NCBI GenBank assembly: GCA_022376465.1
Contig: JACDTU010000013.1
Coordinates: 113,501-177,500 of the forward strand
Origin: Cubamyces lactineus
Taxonomy: Eukaryota; Basidiomycota; Agaricomycetes; Polyporales; Polyporaceae
Reading direction: 5' to 3'
Length of the DNA stretch: 64,000 nt
In this document: in pieces, positions 24,957-35,400 of the stretch
Numbering within the stretch: the stretch's first letter is position 1
Layout of the letters: each line of letters begins with the position of its first letter
Notes under the pieces: generated by a model
Seen by the model: only the letters and a program-made list of their open reading frames with translations
Told to the model about the DNA's origin: nothing
The model's database searches: none
Position numbers and translations under genes: made by a program

Positions 24957-27667
24957 ATGGCAGCTCCTTCGCTCCCTCCGGGGCCCCGCTACCTCGTCTC
25001 CCAGCTCCCGAATGTACTTACGCCCCCCGCAATCGTCTACGTCCTATCCTACCTCGCGCACCAGCGCCTCCATCTCTCACCTCCCACATGGCTCCTCGCG
25101 CTTGCCTATCTCCTCTCATGGCCCCTCGCGTTCACCGCATTCGTCCAATGGCACGACTACTCCAACGCTCGCAGAGCGCGCGCCCAGGGAACCGTCATCC
25201 CCCGCGCAGTGGAGCACAAGTGGCCAGGGAGCATAGATCTCCTCAGGAGGATATTCGCGCTGGACAAGACGAGGTATATGGGTGCGTCTCCATTTCGTTG
25301 CCATTTTGATTTTCATATTGTGGCCGTGCACTTGGACCCGCCTCCGCTCCGCTAGCGCGTCGCGGGAGGCGATCTCGGCCACTTGATGCCGCGCGGCTGT
25401 AATCCGAGTCTGACTGTGCCGAATCGCGCAGGTCACTCGCTGTACCAGTGGACAGAAGAATATGGCAACATCTACAACTTCAGAGTCATGTTCGAAGACA
25501 GGGTACGTTCGGACTATCCTGCGCGTACGTCGCGTTGGAGGTGACCGTCCATGCAGATCATGACCATCGAGCCCGAATACATCAAAGTATGCTCCCGCTG
25601 GATGGAGACCGTGCATAGGCTGACTGAAAAAATCGCCCGTCCTCGTAGCTGATGCTCGCAGCGGACTTTCCCCATTACGAGAAGGGGCCACTCCTGTCCC
25701 AGCAGCTCTACACGCTTCTGGGACATGGCGTCTTCAACTCCGATGGTGTGTAGCCTTTGTTCACATGTGTATTTCGCGTCATCTGAGATGGAATTTCCAG
25801 GGGAAATGTGGAGGTAACACCCGATCTCCGTCCGTATCTGAAAGTCCCGTTCAACGAACCATGCCAGATTCCACCGCACGATGACGCGCCCATTCTTCAG
25901 CAGGGACCGTATCACGCACTTTGATATATTCGACCGGTACGTCCGAGCTCACTCGACGCCCAGCTTCCACGGTGATACCTGTCCGTGCTCACCACAAAAG
26001 TTCAGGCATGCAGAGCACGCGCTCGACAAAGTCGCTGCGCGCCTGCGCGAGGGCATCCCCGTCGACTGGCAGGACGTCGTCTCGCGGTTCACCATGGACT
26101 CCGCGACCGAGTTCCTCTTCGGCAAGGACGTGCGCTCGCTCGACGCGCCCCTGCCCTACCCCTCCACCGCGCGCACGCCGTTCATGGAGGGCGGAACCGC
26201 GGAACAGGTGCACCCCGCGGACCGGTTCGTGCGCGCGTTCCAGGATGCGCTCGAGGCGACCGCGATACGCGGGCGGTTCTTGCAGTCGTGGCCGCTGTTT
26301 GAGTTCTGGGGGGATAAGGTGAAGAGGTATTTGAAGGCGGTGGACGAATTTATAGACCCGATCGTGGAGGAGGCGTTGAAGCACAGGGCGGAGAAGGTAG
26401 GCCAGTCAGGAGGGTTGAGTGGGTCTGAGATGGGGGAGGGGAAGGACCAAGTACGGGATGATGAGACGTTGCTGGAGCATTTGGTCAAGTATACCGATGG
26501 TCAGGCTTGTTGCAGGCTTCGGACAGCTTGCTGTAGAAGAGCTGACTTTGTTTGGCAGACCACAAGGTGATCAAGGATGAAACACTCAATATCCTCCTTG
26601 CGGGACGCGACACTACGTCGTGCACTCTCACCTTCGCGGTGTACGCGCTCGCAGAGCACCCGGACGTCATGGAACGGCTCCGCGCGGAGGTGCTGTCGGT
26701 CGTGGGTCCGTCTCAGCGACCGACGTACGACAACGTCCGGGAGATGAAGTACATGCGCGCGTTCATCAACGAAGTGTTGCGGCTCTGGCCACCTGTGTAC
26801 GTACGAGCTATACATCTCGCCAAACCCTCAGAAACTGGCACTGACCTTGGACGATGTGCTGCAGACCTGTCAATTCAAAGTGCGTACTAGTATGCTTGTG
26901 CGTACGGCAAACAGAACGAGGCCGACTGATAGCTTCGTAGATGCTCCATTGAGCCCATGACCTGGAAGAGCATGCATCCGGGCGAACCCGACATATACAT
27001 CCCGCCGCGGACGCGATGCCTCTACTCTGTGCTGATCATGCACCGCAGAAAAGACCTTTGGGGCCCTGATGGTACGTCCCAGCGTCGGTCGTGCCCTACG
27101 CTTGTTGACAGAATGCCCTGGTTGCGTCTTGGCGAACAGCGATGATGTTCGACCCGAACCGGTTCCTGGACGAGCGCGTGCAGAAGTACCTCGTCCCGAA
27201 TCCGTTCATCTTCCTCCCCTTCAACGCGGGTCCGCGGATCTGTCTCGGGCAGCAGGTACGCTCTTCCTAGCCCTCTCACCTTCCATCCTCTCACATCTCA
27301 CATCTCACCTCTCACCTCTCACCGCTCACCTCTCACCGCCCGCTCACCTTCCCCGTCTACGCGACTCGCACACAGTTCGCATACAACGAGATCTCGTTCA
27401 TGCTCACGCGCCTCCTCCAGCGCTTCTCGTCCATCGCCCTCAGGCAGGACGCGCACCCCGCCGCGGTGCCGCCCCCGGGCGTCGAGCGCAGCCCGTATGC
27501 GGTCGACGGGCGCGAGCGGGTGTGGATGCGGAGCCATCTGACGACGTATGCGAAGGTGCGTGGCGTCTCGGCCATCTCTCGTGCGCATGAGGGCGGTGTG
27601 GTGGGTCTGACGACACGTAATGCAGAACGGACTCTGGGTCGAGATGGAGGAGGCGGTCCATGATTGA
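24957..27667 (+). CDS. cytochrome P450, CYP63-like
   Basis: Thirteen exons: join(24957..25281, 25432..25502, 25557..25586, 25649..25745, 25801..25813, 25868..25936, 26006..26499, 26559..26796, 26865..26879, 26941..27071, 27140..27255, 27376..27555, 27626..27667), 606 residues. The N-terminus is hydrophobic (membrane anchor, about residues 22-65). Helix I has AGRDTTS, helix K has EVLR (E-x-x-R), and the heme loop is [12 protein letters not shown] with Cys about 529. The closing [16 protein letters not shown] block resembles the CYP63 family of white-rot fungi, monooxygenases linked to oxidation of long-chain and aromatic compounds in the ER. Two exons are tiny (13 and 15 nt). The intron at 27256-27375 holds a short CTCAC-type repeat. 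Family assignment rests on remembered motif resemblance. Confidence 0.88.
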
Positions 27668-28431
27668 TGAGTCGTCGAGAGAGTATCATTGGCTTGGTGG
27701 GGGCTCGGCGGTGTCCATGGCTGGGTTTAGCGAAGGGTGGGGGAGTAGGCGAGGACCCTTTCAGGCGATTGTACAGTGGTCGGACATGGGGTTCTTTATT
27801 TCCTGTTGTACGAGTAGCCATATCCCATATCAGCGAGCTCTATCTGTTCCGTCTACCCGGAGTCGGTGAGAAATCGATGACGAGCCTACACGATGAGGGT
27901 TGTGTCAGCCGGACAGGTACTCCTAGCGAGTGTGTGCTTCGACACGCTTCAAGCTACCAAGCTTCAAGCTTTCAAGACTTGCCGTCACATAGCTGCGATT
28001 GAGGTATCAACGCTCAGCGCTCAGCACCGAGTTGCCTCTAGGCACTCTATAACCTCTCCCCCCGCCACTGAGTTAATGGGGCATCTACAGGAAAGGAAAC
28101 GGTTGACCGTCGCGAACGTCCGATTCATGTGCGGGCGACCCACCTCGTCTGCCGTAGATAACGCTTAATGCCCCGCTGTGGCGAAACTCAGCAAAAGTGC
28201 CCTGGGCGATATTAGTATTACCCCTCCACTCCCTCCCTCTCCGCGTCGGGTGTACGTGCCCGCATATCTCACCATGCTCAAGATGAAACTTGGCGCAGAT
28301 GCAGCCCACGCAGTGCGAACGCAAGCGGTCGCTGGATGTCGCTGGAGTCGGTCTAGCAGTACCTGCATCCGTCCGAGGCAGAACCATATGCATTATGGCC
28401 GTACTACGACAACGCGCCACTCTTAAAAACA
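27668..28431. other. intergenic between convergent genes
   Basis: About 760 bp between the ends of the P450 (+) and the complex I gene (-). It has a short imperfect CAAGCT repeat near 27950-27980. No gene seen. Confidence 0.5.
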
Positions 28432-30213
28432 CTACGCGCTCGGGGGCGGGACCTCTGGCAGGTTCGCGCCCAGGTTGTCCGGAAGGGCGAGCGTCGGGTC
28501 CGTCTGGCTCTTCAGGCGGCCGCCGAAGAGGACGGGCCCGTGCTCCTGGCGGAACTGCGCGATGCGCTTCTCCACCTCGGGGCGGAAGTGACGCATGAGG
28601 CCCTGGATCGGCCAGGCGGCGGCGTCGCCGAGGGCACAGATCGTGCGGCCCTCGATTTGCTTCGTGAGCTCGAGGAGCATGTCGATCTCGCGCTGGTGCC
28701 CGCGGCCCTCGACGAAGCGGTCCATCATGTTCATCATCCAGGTCGTGCCCTCGCGACAGGGCGTGCACTGGCCGCAGGACTCGTGCTTGTAGAACTGTGC
28801 GTAGACTGAAGTGAGCTGCGAGTAGAGAGTAATCGTGCGATGATGCGTACGTGAGCAAAGCGAGCAATCGCCTTGACGATGTCGGTAGACTTGTCCATAA
28901 CGATTACAGCACCGGTACCAAGACCGGACTGGGCGTCCTTCAGGGAATCGTAGTCCATGCTAGATAAGACATAAGTACATCATAGCGACGTTAGGTCCCT
29001 TGCACACTTACAGGACTTCGGAGCACTTGTCGATAGGAAGAACGGGCACGGAGCTACCACCGGGGATGATACCAAGGAGGTTGTCCCAGCCGCCACGGAC
29101 ACCACCGCAGTGTTTCTCAATCAGGTCCTTGAGCGGGATACTCATCTCCTCCTCGACAACGCAGGGGTTGTTGACATGCCCGGAAATACAGAAGAGCTTC
29201 GTCCCCTGGTTGCGGGCACGGCCGAAGCTAGCGAACCACGGAGCACCGCGCCTACAGATCGTGGGCGCGACAGCGACGGTCTCGACGTTGGCAACAGTGG
29301 TCGGGCAACCGAAGAGACCAACGTCGGCAGGGAATGGAGGCTTAAGGCGGGGCTTGCCTTGCTTGCCCTCGAGAGACTCGATCAGAGCGGTCTCCTCACC
29401 GCAGATGTAAGCGCCCGCTCCACGATGGAGGTATACGTCGAAAGAGTAGCCGCTGCCGCAAGCGTCCTTGCCGAGGAAGCCAGCCTTGTACGCTTCGTTG
29501 ATAGCTTGCTGGACATGTGACGCCTCCTGGTAGAACTCGCCACGAATGTAGATGTACGCAGCGTTGGCATTCATCGCGCGGCCAGCAACCAGACAGCCTT
29601 CGATAAGTTTGTGAGGGTCTCCACGCAAGATCTCGCGGTCCTTGCATGTTCCGGGCTCTCCCTCATCGGCGTTGACGACGAGGTAGCGTGGGCTGGAGAC
29701 ATGAGCGTGGAACCTCGAGGATATTTAGACAATTCAACATACCGAGGATCCTTCTCCCAACCTGGCTTGTTCATGAAACTCCACTTAAGACCGCTCGGGA
29801 AACCAGCGCCGCCACGCCCACGAAGACCGGAATCCTTGATGGTCTGAATGATCCAAGAGTCGCCCTTGAGGATGATATCCTTGGTTTTGTGCCAGTCGCC
29901 GCGGGACTATAGCAAGCGCCTTCAGTCACGCCATGCTCAACATAACGGAATGTCTGAAGAGAAAACACTTGCCATAGCACCCTTGATACCATGATCGTGT
30001 CTGCAGTAAGCGTTTGTGAAAATGCGGTCTTGGTCTTTGAGACCGCCATAGCGGCGAACAGGGGTGTCCTGCACCGTCGCAAAGCCGCGACGAAGTTTGG
30101 CCCTGAACGGCCGGGATATCTCTGCCGAGTGTCGGGCAAGTTGTCAGCCCAAGCCCACAATTACAAGAGGGGAAGCTGAACGCACGAGCAGCCGCTGAGG
30201 GATGTCTGAGCAT
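28432..30213 (-). CDS. NDUFV1 (nuo-51): mitochondrial complex I 51-kDa subunit (NADH/FMN-binding)
   Basis: Exons complement(join(28432..28794, 28851..28959, 29012..29692, 29743..29906, 29973..30121, 30186..30213)), 497 residues. A basic presequence (MLRHPSAAA, then [10 protein letters not shown]) suggests mitochondrial import. FMN/NADH motifs are [26 protein letters not shown] and [16 protein letters not shown]. The N3 iron-sulfur ligands are in [12 protein letters not shown] plus the Cys of [11 protein letters not shown]. It accepts electrons from NADH at the tip of the complex I arm. Exon 1 is only 28 nt; its GTGCGT donor is needed because a later donor creates a stop. The intron after exon 2 begins GCAAGT, making a GC-AG intron; only this choice gives the conserved SRGDW join. 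A LINE element sits 390 bp upstream of the start. Confidence 0.94.
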
Positions 30214-30590
30214 CGTGGCGGACGATGAGGAGGAGTGTTTGCTCGACGCTGACCGTTGCTCGCGTCCCCAGTGGCTCGGACAACGCCGGGTCCCTGTTTG
30301 TGCTTGCTTGTCTTGTGGCGTCACTCTCGCGTGGCAACCGCTACTCAACGCTCTCGACAACCACCACAAGTTACGCCACAATACTCATCCCCTGCTAACC
30401 ATCACCTTCCTCTACTGCATGTTCTGCATCGCGCGCCATCCTGCCGACGGAATGCACTTCTATCGGCTGATGGCGTGTACACTGTACCGTACAAGCGTTC
30501 GCTAGCTCGCGAGCATCCCAGGCTTTCAAGTTCAAGCGTCTAACGCGTATTGATTCATTAGCGCGATTCTATGCACATTCTATCTGTGGT
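30214..30590. other. intergenic, presumed complex I promoter
   Basis: About 375 bp between the complex I start codon and the LINE insertion site. No gene; it should hold the remaining native promoter of the minus-strand gene. Confidence 0.5.
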
Positions 30591-30602
30591 GAGTTCATTT
30601 CT
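30591..30602. repeat. target-site duplication, left copy
   Basis: The 12-bp sequence GAGTTCATTTCT directly precedes the LINE element and is repeated exactly at 36967-36978, just past the A-rich tail. Confidence 0.85.
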
Positions 30603-30736
30603 GGACCCCTCTTGACGCTCTACTACCACCTGCGCGATTTTCCCACGATCCGTCCTCATAGGGGGAGGACAGGAAAGTGCGGCATTTTACACAGCTGGGC
30701 TAGACGATAGTACTCTTAGTAAAGCCTGAGTGCCTC

Positions 30737-32437
30737 ATGAGCGACATACTCCACCTACGTAGACCGTCTGTTCCGCGGCCGGCCAGCACCCCGCCGACAT
30801 CGCGAGTGACAAGTGGCACACGCGCCAGCGCACCAGGCGCGACCGCTACGAGAAAGAGCAGGACTCGCAAACTCACCTCATCGCAAGAAGCCTGGCTCGC
30901 TGCTGAAGAGGTCATACCGAATTTGAATGAAGCAGTAGCCTTCCTGCAAGCGAAGTCCCTGATCCCGGAAGGATCACACGCCATAACGGGCGAGTCGCTG
31001 GTCTCGGGGCTACTGCACTTCGCGTTTACGGCACCCACCCACGAACTGGCGCGGGAGGGCCTCATAGCATTCGCTTTCCTTGCGAAGGAGACTCTCAACA
31101 ACAAGCAACAAGAGGCGGTCAGCGGCGCCATCGTCGAGCGCGCGGAAGACCAGCTCAGCATCCGACTGGACCACCACACATCCCACGTCGAGGATCGCAT
31201 CACCGAGTTCGCAGAGAAGGTCGACAACATGAAGGAGGAGATGGCGGAGTGCACGCTCGGGCTGCGCGATGCGTGCGAGAGGGTTCGTGAGGCGGAGCGA
31301 GCGTTGCTCGATATGCAAAGGGAGATACGGGACACAGGTCGGGCAGGCATGCTCCAAGGTGCGCTCGCCGTTCCCTCTCCACCACTGACACTGGAGGCCG
31401 CGCCGGCGCGAGTGCGTCGGGCGGCCACGCTTGCGGATCTCTTACAGAGGCAAGTTTTGGTCAGAGAGGCCACGCTTCAATCGGATGACGGGCAGAGGCT
31501 CGATGATGGGGCCGTCCTCGACCGCGCCCGGCGGGCCCTCGAGCAGATGGAACGCGAGGGGCTTTCACCGCCGGGAGACGGCGCGGTGGAGCAGGCCAAG
31601 GTGCTCGCCCACGGAGACACAATCTTCACCATGACCACCGCAGAGGCGGCCAGATGGCTCCTCAAGCCTGCGGTGGCCAAGCCCTTCGCACGCAAGATGG
31701 GCCTTTCTGCGCAGGTCATTGGGCGTACCTACAAGCTCGTTGCCGAGCGCGTCCCGGTCACCTTCGACCCGCACAGTGCGGCGACGCTCCGCGCGGTCGA
31801 AGCGTTGCACAAGCTCAAGGCTAACTGTATTGTCCGGGCGGACTGGATCAAACCAATAGCGAAGCGCAACCCCGGCCAGCGCACAGCCTTTCTTATGCTG
31901 ACCCTTAACAGCGTCAACCAAGCCAATCAAGCGCTGCAGGGGCTCACACTCGCCAACCGGCGAGTCCTGGTACGCAGGGAGATCGAGGAGCCCAAGAGGT
32001 GCGCGCGCTGTCAGAGATACGACCGCCACTTCGCACGCGAGTGCAAGGCCCCTCACGACGTCTGCGCCAACTGCGCCGGTGCTCACCCCACCAGAGACTG
32101 CAGCGTGGCCGACGACCCAAACAGCTTCCACTGCGCCAACTGCAAGGAGAAAGGCCATGCAGCATGGGACCGATCGTGTCCCATGCTCCGGGCGCAGGTA
32201 CGTCTAGGGGTACACCAGAAAGCTGACAGCGGTTTCCGGTTCTTTGTCACCAACGCCCCAGAAACGTGGATCTCTGAGGAGGACGAGCTAGCCAGAGCTC
32301 CTCCCCCACCCACAGTATGGTCGCAGATCCGCCACCATTTCAATGCCCCAGAAGCTGGCCCCACCGCTACGCAGTCCCGCCTCGATGCTTTTCTGGATAT
32401 CCCTGAGCAGTCTGTTCCCTCCAACCCCCTTGAATGA
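30737..32437 (+). CDS. LINE ORF1, gag-like nucleic-acid-binding protein
   Basis: 566 residues. The N-terminal part is rich in Ser, Thr, Arg and Pro. Residues about 130-200 are heptad-like and highly charged, a likely coiled coil for multimerisation. Then comes a conserved domain with FDPHSAATLRAVEALH, and three zinc knuckles at about residues 420-480: C-x2-C-x5-H-x4-C, C-x2-C-x3-H-x4-C and C-x2-C-x4-H-x6-C. By family it binds the element RNA and forms the ribonucleoprotein needed for transposition. Its TGA stop overlaps the ATG of ORF2 as ATGA. The first ATG was used as start. Confidence 0.88.
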   Translation: MSDILHLRRPSVPRPASTPPTSRVTSGTRASAPGATATRKSRTRKLTSSQEAWLAAEEVIPNLNEAVAFLQAKSLIPEGSHAITGESLVSGLLHFAFTAPTHELAREGLIAFAFLAKETLNNKQQEAVSGAIVERAEDQLSIRLDHHTSHVEDRITEFAEKVDNMKEEMAECTLGLRDACERVREAERALLDMQREIRDTGRAGMLQGALAVPSPPLTLEAAPARVRRAATLADLLQRQVLVREATLQSDDGQRLDDGAVLDRARRALEQMEREGLSPPGDGAVEQAKVLAHGDTIFTMTTAEAARWLLKPAVAKPFARKMGLSAQVIGRTYKLVAERVPVTFDPHSAATLRAVEALHKLKANCIVRADWIKPIAKRNPGQRTAFLMLTLNSVNQANQALQGLTLANRRVLVRREIEEPKRCARCQRYDRHFARECKAPHDVCANCAGAHPTRDCSVADDPNSFHCANCKEKGHAAWDRSCPMLRAQVRLGVHQKADSGFRFFVTNAPETWISEEDELARAPPPPTVWSQIRHHFNAPEAGPTATQSRLDAFLDIPEQSVPSNPLE

Positions 32438-35400
32438 ACGACACACCCCTACGGAACACCCTACGTATCTGGCAGCAAAATCTCAACAAATCCCGGACGG
32501 CACAGCTGGACATGATGAATGACTCAGACCTGGCTGACTACGACATACTGGCGACACAAGAACCTTGTCTGTCCTTCTTGAACCTAACAGCCAGTACCTC
32601 GAGCTGGCGAGTGGTCTATCCGACGGTGCACGGAACGGCGGGAGCGGCGCGCTCTCGCGCTGTCATATTCATCAACAAGCGGCTCTCCACTAATGTCTGG
32701 AGCCAGATCCCGGTCCCGCACGCCGATGTGACAGCTGTCTCGATACAAACAGCCCACTCCACCATCGCTCTTTTCAACCTCTACGTGGATGGCGACCATG
32801 ACTCTGCACTGCATGCGGCCTCCCGAGCAGCCGGTCATCTCCGTCCAGCCCCGGAGGGTGTCAACCCACAGCTAATCTGGCTCGGCGACTTCAATCGCCA
32901 CCACCCCGCATGGGACCACCACAGCAACCATCACCTCTTCACTACTGACAACCTGCGGCGTGCGGAGACTCTTATCAGCCTTGTCGCCCAGCTTGAGCTG
33001 GCTCAGGTCCTACCTCAGGGTATGGCCACGTTAGAAGCGTCCCGCACGAAGAACTTCACGCGACCAGACAACGTCTTTTGCTCAGTGGGAATCCAAGAGC
33101 GCCTGCGCACCTGCACGGTTGTCCCCGAGAAGCGCCCGGCTAAAGCGGACCATTACCCGATTCAACTCATATTTGACAGCCCCTGCGCAACTGCTCCCCC
33201 TCGCGCTCGACGTGACTTTCGACAGGTTGACTGGGATGCATTCAATGAAGCGCTCGCCGAGAAGATTGCGGATCGGCACCACCCCGAGAAGATCTCAACG
33301 ATAGCCAGCTTCGACACCGTCCTCAGCCTCCTCATGCACGACCTCCGCCTCACGATTGACGAGCATGTCCCAGCGACTACCAACACCCCGTATGCGAAGC
33401 GATGGTGGTCGCTCGACTTATCCAAAATGCGCAAGGAGAAGGAACGGTTGGGACGTCTGGCTCACCGGCACCGGGCAGACTCAGCGCATCCGGCACACAG
33501 GGAGTACCGGCGTTTCCGTAACAAGTACGCTGACCACATCACTGCAGCCAAGAACGACTATTGGAAGGCCTGGATCGACTCAGTTGACTCCAAGACCATT
33601 TGGGATGCTAACCGCTTCCTCAAGAGGGGTGCAACGGACGGTGGGTGCGCCCGCATCCCACCGATACGAGTCAAGCAAGAGAATGGCCGAGAGCGGACGC
33701 TCAACAGTAATGAGGATAAGGGAGTAGAGTTCCATCGCACTTTCTTCCTGCCACCCAGTACTGCCCCGGTGCCAACAGGTCCCTACCCACAGCCTCGCTA
33801 CGCCTTCAAGCCTATTACGAACATGCAGGTGCGGCGCGCCATAAGCGCCCTACGCTCATTCAAAGCGCCAGGCCCGGATGCCATCCCGAATGAGGTTTAC
33901 AAACAATGCTCGGAGACACTCACACCCATCCTCGGCACGCTCTTTCGTGCCACCTTCACGCTGAGTTACTACCCAGACTGCTGGAAAGTGTCTGACACGG
34001 TTGTTCTGCAGAAACCAGGCAAAGACGACTACACAGTGGCAAAAGCGTGGCGCCCAATTGCGCTTCTAGACTGCATGTCCAAAATCCTCTCCCGGTGTGT
34101 CGCAGATGTGTTGGTTTATGAGGCGGAGCAGAAGTCCATGCTCGCCCACCTTCAGTTTGGTGGGCGGGCAGGCCGGACTACCACTGATTCGATCCATCTA
34201 GTCACGAAGACGGTGAAGGACGCATGGCGACAAGGGAACGTGGCGTCCATTATCTTCCTGGACATCAAATCGGCCTTCCCTGCAGCATCGCCGGAGCGAC
34301 TCTTTCACAATATGCGCATGCGGGGAGTCCCCCGGGAGTATGTCGACTGGCTCAGGATCAAGCTGGCTGGCCGCAAGACCCGCCTCAAGTTCGACGACTT
34401 TGTCTCAGAGCTGTTCGACATCGTCAGCGGCATCGACCAAGGATGCCCGCTCTCGGTCGTCCTCTATGCCTTTTACAACTCTGACTTAATTGACAGCGCG
34501 GATGTCAAAGGGGGCGACATGGCAGTGGGATCGATGGACGACGTCGCAGTTGTCACCACAGGTAAAACGTATGCGGTGTGTCACCGCAAGGCACGGCGAT
34601 TCATGGATCGTGATGGCGGGGCAAACGACTGGTCACGGAGCCACAACTCAGAGTACTCGCTCGACAAGTTCGGGCTACTAAACTGCAAGTCACAGCCCAA
34701 GAGGATAGGCCTCGGCCCTCCACTGCACCTTTCAGATGGCACGGTAATCCCTCCCGCTGACCACCATCGCTTTCTCGGAGTTCTGGTAGACCAGGGCCTG
34801 CGTTTCCGGCAGCACACTGCGGCAGCCTATGCACGGGGCGGTCGCTTGGTGGCCCAGATCCGGCGGATCGCCAACATGCGGAACGGACTTACACTCCCTC
34901 TTGTCCGACGGCTATACCTCACAACGGTCGTCCCCAGCATGCTGTACGCTGCTGACACCTTTCTAACACCCATCAGACGGCTCCCCGGCCACACAAGGAA
35001 GCACGGCTCCGTCGGGCACGTACATCGTTTAGCAGCCATACAGCGGCAGGCCTTACTGGCCATGACAGGCGCGCTGCGGTCCGCCCCCACTGATGCTCTT
35101 GAAGCGCATGCACAGCTCCTCCCATTCGACCTGCTGGTGGATCGACTCTGTCACCGTGCTGCGGTGCGCCTCTGCACTCTCCCTTCATCTCACCCCCTTG
35201 CTCCCCACGTTCAGCGTGCGGGGAACCGTTTTGTCAAGTCGCACCGGTCAGCGCTTCATGAGCTGCTGGACGCGTACAAACCCTGGCTCGATTACAAAGG
35301 CACAGAGCGGATCCGCCCGACTAGGCTCCACCCACGCTGGCGCCCTCTGCACAAGACGGTAATCAACCCCAATAGGGATGCAGCAGAAGGGGACGATGAA

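Noticed and set aside
27290..27350. CTCACCT-type tandem units considered as a CRISPR-like or satellite array
   Set aside because: They are a short degenerate microsatellite inside a P450 intron, without spacers.
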